Below are positions 9,052 to 17,100 of a DNA stretch of 64,000 nucleotides, one piece after another. The stretch covers positions 248,001 to 312,000 of the forward strand of contig JAKLGA010000007.1 in the NCBI GenBank assembly GCA_022710975.1, read 5' to 3'. This DNA is from Myxococcota bacterium. GTDB taxonomy: Bacteria > Myxococcota > B64-G9. Every line of letters starts with the position of its first letter. Position 1 is the stretch's first letter. Below the pieces are notes generated by a model. The model was not told where the DNA came from. It searched no databases and saw only the letters and a program-made list of their open reading frames with translations. The position numbers were made by a program, and so were the translations under genes.

Positions 9052-10998
9052 TCAACGGGCCTGGCTCTTCACTGCCGACAGGGCCCCGCCGGCCAGCACG
9101 ATCTGGCGCTGGCGCTCGGTGAGCTCGCAGCTCACCTCCAGGGTCGTGCCCCGGGTGCGGTTCTGCACGCCGAAGCGGTTGTCCCGCGCCAGGCGCGCGC
9201 GGATGTCCCCGAAGTCGAGCCGGTCGTCGGCCTGCAGGGCGTCGTAGTCGGCCTCGTTCACGAAGGTCAGGGGCACGATCCCGAAGTTGAGCAGGTTGGC
9301 CGCGTGGATGCGCTCGAAGCTCTTGGCCAGCACGACCTTCACCCCCAGGAAGCTCGGGCAGATCGAGGCGTGCTCGCGCGAGGAGCCCTGGCCGTAGCTC
9401 ACCCCGCCCACGATCACGTTGTGCAGCCCCTGATCGCGGTAGCCCGCGGCGCGCTTGGGGAAGCCGGCGTCGACGTTCTCGAACACGAACTCGGAGTACT
9501 TCTTGATGTTGCTGCGGTACTTCATGCGCGCGCCGGCGGGGATGATGTGGTCGGTGGTGATCTTGTCGCCGACCTTGATGGCCACGACGCCCTGCAGGCT
9601 GGCCGGGAAGGGCGGATTCACCAGCGGCTCGCCGATGTTGGGGCCGCGCTGGATGGCGACCTCGGCCGGGCGCTCGGTCTCCTCGGGCCGGATGATCAGG
9701 TTGTCCTCGACCACGAAGGCCTGGGGCATCTGGACCTCGGGGTAGCGCAGCCCGAGGTCGCGCGGATCGGTCACCGCGCCGGTCAGCACGGCCGCCGCCG
9801 CCACCTCGGGGGACACCAGGTAGACCTGGGCGTCCTTGGTGCCCGAGCGGGCCTCGAAGTTGCGGTTGCTGGTGCGCAGGCTCACCGCGCCGGAGTTGGG
9901 GCTCTGGCTGTTGCCGATGCAGAAGCCGCAGGTCGGCTCGACCATGCGCGCGCCGGCGGCGATCAGCGTCGCCAGGTGCCCGTCGCGGGCGATCGTCTGC
10001 ACCACCTGCTTCGAGCCCGGGGTGATCACGAAGGAGACGCCCGGGTGCACGGTCTTGCCGGCGAGCATCCGGGCCACGCGCACGAGGTCGGTGTAGGCGG
10101 AGTTGGTGCACGAGCCCAGGCAGACCTGGTCGACCTTGAGGCCGGCCAGCGCCCGCACGGTCTTGATGTTGCCGGGCGAGTGCGGCGTGGCGGCCAGCGG
10201 CTCCAGCGTGGACAGATCCAGCTCGACGACGCGGTCGTAGGCGGCGTCGGCGTCGGGCAGGAGCTCGGTCCAGTCGGCTTCGCGCCCCTGCGCGCGCAGG
10301 AAGGCGCGGGTGGCCCCGTCGCTGGGGAAGATCGAGGTGGTGACGCCGCACTCGGCGCCCATGTTGGTGATGGTGGCACGCTCCGGCACGCTCAGGCCCT
10401 CCAGGCCGGGGCCGTGGTACTCGAAGATGCAGCCGACGTTGCCCTTGGTGCTGAACAACTCGAGCACCTTGAGGATGACGTCCTTGGCCGAGACCCAGTC
10501 GCGCAGCTTGCCGCGCAGGTGGATGCCGATGACCTTGGGGCAGGCCAGGTAGAACGGCGCGCCGCCCATGGCCATGGCCACGTCCAGGCCGCCGGCCCCG
10601 ATGGCGATCATGCCGATGCCGCCGCCGGTCGGGGTGTGGCTGTCGCTGCCGAGCAGGGTGCGGCCGGGCTTGCCGAAGCGCTCGAGGTGCACCTGGTGGC
10701 AGATGCCGTTGCCGGGCCGCGAGAAGTGGATGCCGTACTTGCGGGCGACGCTCTGCAGGTAGCGGTGGTCGTCGGCGTTCTCGAAGCCGATCTGGATGGT
10801 GTTGTGATCCACGTAGCTGACCGACAGCTCGGTCTTGACGCGCGGGATGCCCATGGCCTCGAACTGCAGGTAGGCCATGGTGCCCGTGGCGTCCTGGGTC
10901 AGGGTCTGATCGACGCGGATGCCGATCTCCTCCCCGGGACTCCAGCTCCCCTCCACGATGTGCTTCTCCAGGATCTTCCGGGTCAGGCTCATTCCCAT
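9052..10998 (-). CDS. acnA: Aconitate hydratase (about 650-residue type)
   Basis: 648 residues. The 4Fe-4S ligands are visible as GSCTNS (Cys297) and PTCGFCIGN (Cys357, Cys360). Substrate and cluster motifs include GSDSHTPTGGGIG near 117-129. The C-terminal swivel domain carries GGVSYGQGSSREHAS. It isomerises citrate and isocitrate. It is shorter than E. coli AcnA and resembles the mitochondrial-length bacterial form. The ATG at 10998 has GGAGGG seven bases upstream. A promoter-like pair lies at 11051-11023, and two repeated dyad sites lie further upstream, so this is probably the first gene of the operon. Confidence 0.96.
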   Translation of the reverse strand: MGMSLTRKILEKHIVEGSWSPGEEIGIRVDQTLTQDATGTMAYLQFEAMGIPRVKTELSVSYVDHNTIQIGFENADDHRYLQSVARKYGIHFSRPGNGICHQVHLERFGKPGRTLLGSDSHTPTGGGIGMIAIGAGGLDVAMAMGGAPFYLACPKVIGIHLRGKLRDWVSAKDVILKVLELFSTKGNVGCIFEYHGPGLEGLSVPERATITNMGAECGVTTSIFPSDGATRAFLRAQGREADWTELLPDADAAYDRVVELDLSTLEPLAATPHSPGNIKTVRALAGLKVDQVCLGSCTNSAYTDLVRVARMLAGKTVHPGVSFVITPGSKQVVQTIARDGHLATLIAAGARMVEPTCGFCIGNSQSPNSGAVSLRTSNRNFEARSGTKDAQVYLVSPEVAAAAVLTGAVTDPRDLGLRYPEVQMPQAFVVEDNLIIRPEETERPAEVAIQRGPNIGEPLVNPPFPASLQGVVAIKVGDKITTDHIIPAGARMKYRSNIKKYSEFVFENVDAGFPKRAAGYRDQGLHNVIVGGVSYGQGSSREHASICPSFLGVKVVLAKSFERIHAANLLNFGIVPLTFVNEADYDALQADDRLDFGDIRARLARDNRFGVQNRTRGTTLEVSCELTERQRQIVLAGGALSAVKSQAR

Positions 10999-11022
10999 GT
11001 CGGTCCCTCCGGTTGGCCAGAA

Positions 11023-11051
11023 TCTATCAAGCCCGGACGGCCCCAGGTCAA
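11023..11051 (-). promoter_or_regulatory. Predicted promoter of the acnA-icd-aclBA operon
   Basis: Minus strand: TTGACC (11051-11046), 17-base spacer, GATAGA (11028-11023; TAGATT overlaps it). The predicted transcript would start near 11016 and leave a short leader containing GGAGGG. The paired dyad repeats lie 44-100 bases upstream of the -35. Confidence 0.5.
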
Positions 11052-11094
11052 GGTCTTTTGGGCAGGATCCTGGCTGGACCGGTGGCGGCCAGCC

Positions 11095-11111
11095 GACATA
11101 ATGTCAGCGCC
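11095..11111. promoter_or_regulatory. Operator-like dyad site 1
   Basis: GACATAATGTCAGCGCC. The first 11 bases form a perfect five-base inverted repeat (GACAT/ATGTC) around one base. A near copy occurs 41 bp away, about four helical turns, in the same gap between divergent genes. This looks like a pair of binding sites for one dimeric regulator; the regulator is unknown. Confidence 0.5.
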
Positions 11112-11135
11112 GACCTCCACCCCGGCGCCGCGGCG

Positions 11136-11152
11136 GACATTGTGTCAGCGCC
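11136..11152. promoter_or_regulatory. Operator-like dyad site 2
   Basis: GACATTGTGTCAGCGCC, 15 of 17 bases identical to site 1 and with a four-of-five dyad (GACAT/GTGTC). Same orientation and same AGCGCC flank as site 1. Confidence 0.5.
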
Positions 11153-11288
11153 ACGCCGGGACCTGGCCGGCCGGCGCCGCGAAAACTGGGCGGTTCCGCG
11201 CCTGGCGTGGCGTTGGCACGCGGCTTGCTGGCTGCGGTTGGCCGTGCGCGTGGAGGCGTGGAGACCCGCGAACAAGGAGGGTACCCCG

Positions 11289-12017
11289 ATGAGAACCCCG
11301 ACCGGTCCTGGGCTCGTCACCGTCCTGCTGCTCGCCGCCCTGGTCTCGCCCGGCGCGGTCCAGGCCAAGGGTCCGCAGGACGGCAAGCTCAAGCTGAACC
11401 TCGACGGGGTGCCGCTGGCAGAGGCGGTCAAGCAGGTGAGCGCCTTCACCGGGAAGAACTTCGTGGTCGAGCAGGCGCTCCGCGAGCGCAGGCTGACCGT
11501 GATCTCGGCCACCCCGGTGACCCCGGAGGAGGCCTACCGCGGCTTCCTGCTCGCCCTCCAGCTCGAGGGCCTGGCGGCCATCGAGGAGGAGAAGTTCGTC
11601 AAGATCGTGAGGGCCGAGGAGCGCGAGGCGGCGCCGCGCGTTCGCGCCTCCGCGGCCTGCGACGCCGTGCCCCCGGGCAGCATCCGGCAGCTCGACGACA
11701 CCACCTGGGCGGTCCGGATCGGCACCTCCGGCGGCTGGTCCGAGCGGACGAGCTGCCTGGCCTCGCAGGCCCGCATCGTGCCCGCGCTGAAGGACGGCAA
11801 GCCGAACGGTTTCAAGTTGTTCGCCATACGCCCCGGCTCGCTGCACGCCGAGCTCGGGATCATGAACGGAGACGTGATCCAGTCCGTCAACGGGATCGAG
11901 CTCAGCTCGCCGGAGCAGGCGCTGGAGGCCTACACCAGGCTGCGGACCGCGAGCGAGCTCGTGGTGCAACTCGAGCGCCGCGGCCAACCCCGCAAGCACA
12001 CCTACCGGCTCGAGTGA
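11289..12017 (+). CDS. Secreted STN-PDZ protein, resembling secretion-system GspD/GspC parts
   Basis: 242 residues. The start has AAGGAGG upstream and encodes a signal peptide (hydrophobic TVLLLAALVSPGAVQA). Residues about 35-95 (KLNLDGVPLAEAVKQVSAF, then TVISATPVTPEEAYRGF) look like the secretin/TonB short N-terminal (STN/N1) fold. The C-terminal 80 residues (FKLFAIRPGSLHAELGIMNG, then DVIQSVNGIELSSPEQALEA) form a PDZ domain like that of GspC. So it joins two periplasmic parts of type II secretion machinery without a membrane anchor or pore. No other secretion gene is nearby. It could be an accessory or a free-standing protein-binding factor; I infer only a periplasmic adaptor role. Confidence 0.72.
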   Translation: MRTPTGPGLVTVLLLAALVSPGAVQAKGPQDGKLKLNLDGVPLAEAVKQVSAFTGKNFVVEQALRERRLTVISATPVTPEEAYRGFLLALQLEGLAAIEEEKFVKIVRAEEREAAPRVRASAACDAVPPGSIRQLDDTTWAVRIGTSGGWSERTSCLASQARIVPALKDGKPNGFKLFAIRPGSLHAELGIMNGDVIQSVNGIELSSPEQALEAYTRLRTASELVVQLERRGQPRKHTYRLE

Positions 12018-12039
12018 CCCCTCCGGCCAGCCGCCGCCC

Positions 12040-12069
12040 TTGACGGTCCGCCCCGCCCCGCCGGATGAT
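12040..12069 (+). promoter_or_regulatory. Predicted promoter of the ExbB-like gene
   Basis: TTGACG, 18-base spacer, GATGAT, 36 bases upstream of the ATG at 12106. The -10 matches 4 of 6 positions. Same TTGACG/GATG form as at 3904 and 12657. Confidence 0.42.
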
Positions 12070-12105
12070 GGCGCGGCCAGACAGCTCGGGCACGCGGGAG
12101 GCCCC

Positions 12106-12633
12106 ATGTTCGCGCTCACCTGGGTCCACGTCCTGGCCGGCGCAGCCCTGCTGGCGGGGGCGCCACCGCTCGCGCGCCTGGTGTTCAGGCTCCAGATCCA
12201 TTCGCAGACCTTCCTGGCGGCGATCGTCAAGCTGCTCGACTCGGACAACCTCGCGCGGGCGATCAAGCTGTGCAGCGCCGTCCCGTCCGTGCCGCTGGCC
12301 CGGGGCGTCCGGCGCATGCTGCAGGCCCACGAGGCCGGGACGACCGACTCGCGCGCGCTGCGCGAGGCCTTCGAGCACGAGCCCGGCGGCATCGGCCACG
12401 CCGTCCTGGGCTGGACCTGGCTGTCCTGGCTGGCCCTGGCCCTGTTCGCCGGGGCCGCGGTGTCGGCCGCGCTGCCGGGGGTCCCCCCGCGGCCCGAGGA
12501 GCTCGGCCTGGGGCTGGCGGCCCTGCTGGTCGCGGCCCTGGGCCTCAGGAAGGCCTACCGGCTGCGCGCCCAGATCGCGGAGGCGCGCGAGGCGCTGCTC
12601 ACCCACCTCCAGGAGCGGGCCCTGCGCCGCTGA
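12106..12633 (+). CDS. Small membrane protein with ExbB/TolQ-like segment
   Basis: 175 residues from an ATG with GGGAGG upstream. An N-terminal hydrophobic stretch (LTWVHVLAGAALLAGAPPL) is followed by a helical region resembling the ExbB/TolQ cytoplasmic arm (FLAAIVKLLDSDNLARAIKL, then PLARGVRRMLQAHE). Two further membrane segments follow (WLSWLALALFAGAAVSA and LGLAALLVAALGL), and the basic C-terminal tail is probably cytoplasmic. The full MotA/ExbB motif is not complete and no ExbD/TolR partner lies next to it, so channel function is uncertain. It sits between the STN-PDZ gene and the LRR lipoprotein, each with its own promoter-like sequence. Confidence 0.65.
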   Translation: MFALTWVHVLAGAALLAGAPPLARLVFRLQIHSQTFLAAIVKLLDSDNLARAIKLCSAVPSVPLARGVRRMLQAHEAGTTDSRALREAFEHEPGGIGHAVLGWTWLSWLALALFAGAAVSAALPGVPPRPEELGLGLAALLVAALGLRKAYRLRAQIAEAREALLTHLQERALRR

Positions 12634-12656
12634 GCGGCCTCCGCGGCCAGGGCGGG

Positions 12657-12685
12657 TTGACGCCGCCGCGCGGCGGTGAGATGGT
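12657..12685 (+). promoter_or_regulatory. Predicted promoter with a palindromic spacer, upstream of LRR lipoprotein
   Basis: TTGACG (12657-12662), 17-base spacer, GATGGT (12680-12685). The spacer holds a perfect 14-bp palindrome, CCGCCGCGCGGCGG (12663-12676). That position between -35 and -10 is where MerR-type regulators bind; in GC-rich DNA it may also be chance. Confidence 0.38.
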
Positions 12686-12780
12686 GGGTTCCAAGATTCC
12701 GTGCAGGCTGCAGATCGGCTCCAGCCCCCGCCTCGGGAGGGCCCGGCGGGAGGGCCGGACATCACATGGAGGGAGGACCC

Positions 12781-14019
12781 ATGCTCAGGAAGTGTCTGGT
12801 GCTGGCGGGGTTGATGCTCTTCGCCGTGTCGTGCAAGCAGGGCGGCCAGGAGCCGGGCGCGGCTGCCCCGGCCGAGCCCGCCGCGGCTGCCCCGGCCGAG
12901 CCCGCCAAGGCCGCCCCGGCCGAGCCCGCCAAGGCCGCCCCGGCCGAGCCCGCCAAGGCCGCCCCGGCCGAGCCCGCCGCGGCCGCCCCGGCCGAGCCCG
13001 CGGCGCCGTCCAAGCCGGAGATCAAGCTGGAGTGCGGCGATCTGGACTGCAAGATCGAGGAGCACCTGTCCGCGGAGGTGCTGGCCCAGGTCAAGCAGGA
13101 GGGCCACCTGGCGACGAAGAAGCTCGTCGTCTACAACGTCGTGCACGAGGAGCTGGCCCTGCTGGCCCAGATCAAGGACGACCTGCGCCGCCTCCAGGTC
13201 GATGGCATGGAGGGAAAGGACCTCGACTTCCTCAAGCCGCTGGCCGGCTTGGAGGAGCTGCGCATCTGGACCAAGCGCTCGGTCGACCCGGTGGACTCCG
13301 CGGGCCTGGCCGACAAGCCCAAGCTGAAGACGCTGATCCTGTTCGCCACCAAGGTGAAGGATCTCTCGCCGCTCAAGGGCTCGCCCGACCTCGCGGAGCT
13401 CGGGGTCGAGGGCACCGCGGTCGAGGACCTCTCGTTCCTCAAGGATCTCAAGCAGCTCAAGGTCCTGATCCTGGGCAGCACGCAGAAGGACATCGCCCCG
13501 GTCGCCGGGCTCACCGAGCTCACCACGATCGGCCTGAACTACACCAAGCTGGCGGACTACAGGCCGCTCGCCAAGTGCACGAAGCTCGAGGACATCACCG
13601 CCCTGGACTCCGAGCTCGACACCCTCGACTTCATCAAGGGCATGCCCGCCCTGCGCGAGCTCAAGATCAAGGGCTCGAAGATCAAGAAGTGGGAGCCGCT
13701 GGCCAAGGCGACCAAGCTGCACGTGCTGTCGCTCGAGGGCACCACCTTCACCGACGTGAAGCTGCTGGTCGGCATGAAGCAGCTGACCAACCTGACCCTC
13801 GCGCGCGGGCCCAAGCTGAAGAACGGCGCGTTCCTGGCCAAGCTGAAGTCGGTCGAGTACCTCGACATCGCCGGCACGAAGGGCGTCGAGCTGAAGACCC
13901 TCAAGGCGATGACCCAGCTCAAGGGGCTGTCCGCCAGCAAGTCGCTCGTCAGCGACAAGGACGCGGAGGCGCTCAAGAAGGGCAAGCCCTACATGCGCGT
14001 CTCGACCTACGACGAGTGA
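12781..14019 (+). CDS. Leucine-rich-repeat lipoprotein with Ala-Pro-Glu repeat linker
   Basis: 412 residues; GGAGGGAGG precedes the ATG. The signal sequence ends in a lipobox (FAVSC, Cys18), so the protein is probably lipidated in the envelope. Residues about 27-74 are six copies of an eight-residue Ala/Pro/Glu(/Lys) unit encoded by 24-bp repeats, likely a flexible spacer across the cell wall. From about 150 onward there are regular repeats of 22-23 residues (for example LKQLKVLILGSTQKDIAPVA and LRELKIKGSKIKKWEPLAKA), an internalin-like LRR solenoid, which generally binds proteins. The ligand is unknown. A similar anchor-spacer-LRR layout is common in surface proteins. Confidence 0.85.
   Translation: MLRKCLVLAGLMLFAVSCKQGGQEPGAAAPAEPAAAAPAEPAKAAPAEPAKAAPAEPAKAAPAEPAAAAPAEPAAPSKPEIKLECGDLDCKIEEHLSAEVLAQVKQEGHLATKKLVVYNVVHEELALLAQIKDDLRRLQVDGMEGKDLDFLKPLAGLEELRIWTKRSVDPVDSAGLADKPKLKTLILFATKVKDLSPLKGSPDLAELGVEGTAVEDLSFLKDLKQLKVLILGSTQKDIAPVAGLTELTTIGLNYTKLADYRPLAKCTKLEDITALDSELDTLDFIKGMPALRELKIKGSKIKKWEPLAKATKLHVLSLEGTTFTDVKLLVGMKQLTNLTLARGPKLKNGAFLAKLKSVEYLDIAGTKGVELKTLKAMTQLKGLSASKSLVSDKDAEALKKGKPYMRVSTYDE
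12859..13002 (+). repeat. Six tandem 24-bp repeats coding Ala-Pro-Glu linker
   Basis: Six in-frame 24-base units within the LRR lipoprotein gene. All share the core GCCCCGGCCGAGCCCGC and differ at the first two codons (GCGGCT, AAGGCC or GCGGCC) and slightly at the end. The three middle units are identical. Copy number is likely to vary by slippage or recombination without breaking the frame. Confidence 0.9.
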
Positions 14020-14034
14020 GGCCCAGGCCGCGAG

Positions 14035-14063
14035 TTGACACCGGCGGCCTGCCACGGTAGACA
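14035..14063 (+). promoter_or_regulatory. Predicted promoter of the synthase / LtaS-like pair
   Basis: Perfect TTGACA (14035-14040), 17-base spacer, TAGACA (14058-14063), 77 bases before the GTG at 14140. Confidence 0.5.
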
Positions 14064-14139
14064 GTTGCCCGCCAGTTGGACGCACCACCCCCCCGCCGAC
14101 ACCCGAGCCGTCAACTGACAGGAAAGCCGAGCGGTCGCG

Positions 14140-17100
14140 GTGATATTCGAGGATCCCAGACAGCGCCGCTGGCGCTACACCCTGATGCTCCTCGGGGCGG
14201 TGGCTCTCACCGGCCTGGTGATCACCGGCCTGGTGGGGGCCGGGCTGCTCATGCCCCCCCCCATCCCGGACACCTTCCTCCGCCACAAGATCATCTCCAA
14301 GGCCGAGGTCCGCGCGGAGATGGAGCGCACCATCAAGCCGCGCTTCACCAAGGAGCAGCTCGCCCGGCTGGACCGCATGCGCGCCAGGAACCGCTGGCGC
14401 CGGGATCGACTGGTGCGGGACGCGCGGGAGGGCGCCATGCCCTTCGCCGCGGGCACCCTGGTGGCCTTCGTCCTGGAGGACGACCCGCTCTCGGTCGCCT
14501 CGCTGGAGAAGAACCTGGGGCAGCTCGACGTGGTGGTGCCGGACTGGTTCGAGCTGCCCGGCCCGGGCTGCGAGCTCGTGGAGCACAGCGGCGAGCGGCT
14601 CCGCCGGCTGCTGGCCCGCGCCGAGGTGCTGGTGCTGCCGCGGCTGGCCAACCTCTACAAGGGCCAGTGGCGGGGAGAGGAGACGGGCGAGTTCCTGGCC
14701 AGCGACGAGGCCCGCGCCTGCCTGGTGAGAAAGCTCGTCCAGCGGCTCGTGGAGCTCAAGGCCGCGGGCGTGAACGTCGACCTGGAGGACCTGTCGCCGG
14801 AGGACTCCGAGCCCTTCCTCGAGTTCCTGGTCGAGCTGCGCAAGGAGCTCCACCAGAGCGGCCTGCGCCTGACCGTGGACGTCCCCTTCCAGGATCCGGC
14901 CTTCGACTACGAGTACATCGGCAAGGTCTCGGACGCCGTCCTGGTCATGGCCTACGACGAGCACTTCCCGTCGTCGGTGCCGGGCCCGATCGCCTCCCGC
15001 CCGTGGCTGGAGCTATCCCTGGACGACATCCTGCCGCGCATCCCCGCCGACCGGCTGGTCATGGTCCTGGGCGCCTACGGCTACGGCTGGAACGTGGATC
15101 GGCCCAAGGAGTTGGCCGAGGGCATCTCGTTCCTGACCGCCGTGGGTCTGGCCCGGGCGGCCGGCAGCCAGCCGCGGTTCGCCGAGGGCGCGGAGAACGC
15201 CCACTTCGCCTACAAGGACGAGGACGGCGACACCCACGAGGTCTGGTTCCAGGACGCCCTGACGCTGTGGAACCAGGTGCAGCTCGCCAGGCTCGCCAGC
15301 GAGGGCAAGCTCACCCGGTTCGGCCTGTGGCGGCTGGGCACCGAGGACGAGACCCTGTGGAGCTTCCTCGGCCAGGATCACCCGCCGGACCAGCCGTACG
15401 AGCTGGTCCAGCTCCCGGCCGGGCGCACGGTGGAGTTCTACGGCGAGGGCGAGATCCTGACGGTCCGCAACCGCCCGCAGCCGGGGCACCGCGAGATCCA
15501 GACGGCCGAGGACGGGCGCATCGTCAGCGGCGTCTACGCCCAGGTGCCCACCGGCTTCCTGGTGGAGCGCCGGGGCGGGCCGCCGAAGCAGGTGGTGTTC
15601 ACCTTCGACGACGGCCCCAGCGAGGAGTGGACGCCGCGCATCCTGGAGGTGCTGGAGCAGACCAAGGCCCCGGCCGCCTTCTTCGTGATCGGCGAGCAGG
15701 TGCTGCGCTTCCCCGAGCTGGTGGAGGACGCCTCGGAGGCCGGCCACTTCATCGGCAACCACACCTTCCTGCACCCGCACCTGGAGGAGCTCACCCCCCA
15801 GGAGTCCCTGGCCGAGCTGGCCTCCACCCAGCGGCTGATCGAGGGCCTGACCGGCAGGCGCACCTCCCTGTTCCGCGCCCCCTACACCGCCGACGTGATC
15901 ATCGACGACGAGAAGGGGCTGGCCCCGATGCGCACGGCCCTGGAGGCCGGCTACGTGGTGGTGGGCGCCAACGTGGACAGCCAGGACTGGAAGCTGCCGG
16001 ACGGCCTGGCCATCGCCGCGCGCGTGGTCGCCGAGATCGAGCGCGGCGCTGGGCAGGTCGTGCTGTTCCACGACGGCGGCGGGGATCGCAGCGCGACCGT
16101 GGAGGCGGTGCGCCTGCTGGTGCCTGCCCTGCGGACCCGGGGCTACGAGATCGTGCCGCTCGACAAGCTGCTGGGCCTGCCCCGCAGCGAGATCGAGCCG
16201 CCCATGCCGCTCGGCGAGCGGGTCATCTCCTGGGGCAACGCCGCCCTGGCCTGGCTGCGCTCCTGGGCCTGGGCCATCATCGCCGTGCTGTTCTTCGCCT
16301 GCACGGTGCTGGCCGCGCTGCGCATCCTCTTCCTGGGCGCCATGGTGCTGTTCGAGCACCTGATGCTGCGGCGGGCCAAGCAGGCGGAGGCCGCCCAGGC
16401 GTACCAGCCGCTGGTGACGGTCATCATCCCGGCCTTCAACGAGGAGAAGGTCATCGCCTCCACCCTGGCCTCGCTCCAGGCCACCGGCTACCCCGAGGCG
16501 GAGTTCCTGGTCATCGACGACGGCTCGAAGGATCGCACGGCCGAGGTGGTGACCGCCATCGCGGCGCGTGACCCGCGCGTGCGGCTGCTCAGCCAGCCGA
16601 ACTCCGGGAAGGCCGCCGCGGCCAACCACGCGCTGCGCGAGGCCCGCGGCGAGGTGATCGTGGCCGTGGACGCCGACACGCTGGTGGCGCCCGACGCCAT
16701 CCCGAAGCTGGTGCGCCACTTCGTCGATCCCAACGTGACCGCGGTGTGCGGCAACGTGGAGGTGGGCAACGTCAACTCCTGGCTGACCGCCTTCCAGGCC
16801 GTCGAGTACGTCACCAGCCAGAACTTCGATCGGCGGGCCTTCTCGGCGCTGAACTGCATCTCGGTGGTGCCCGGGGCGCTGGGCGCCTGGCGACGCGCGG
16901 CGGTGCTGGCCGCCGGCGGCTACAGCCAGGACACCCTGACCGAGGACGCCGATCTCACCCTGACCATCCTCAGGTCGGGGGGACACGTGGTGTACGAGTC
17001 GCAGGCCATCGCGCGCACCGAGGCCCCCGAGTCCATGGGCGGCTTCCTGAGGCAGCGCTTCCGCTGGACGTACGGCACCTACCAGTGCCTGTGGAAGCAC

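Noticed and set aside
7387-11292. Long plus-strand frame opposite icd and acnA
   Set aside because: Antisense shadow of isocitrate dehydrogenase and aconitase, whose catalytic residues are intact on the minus strand.
12859-13002. 24-bp repeats considered as a regulatory iteron array
   Set aside because: They are inside a gene, in frame, and encode a Pro/Ala spacer.
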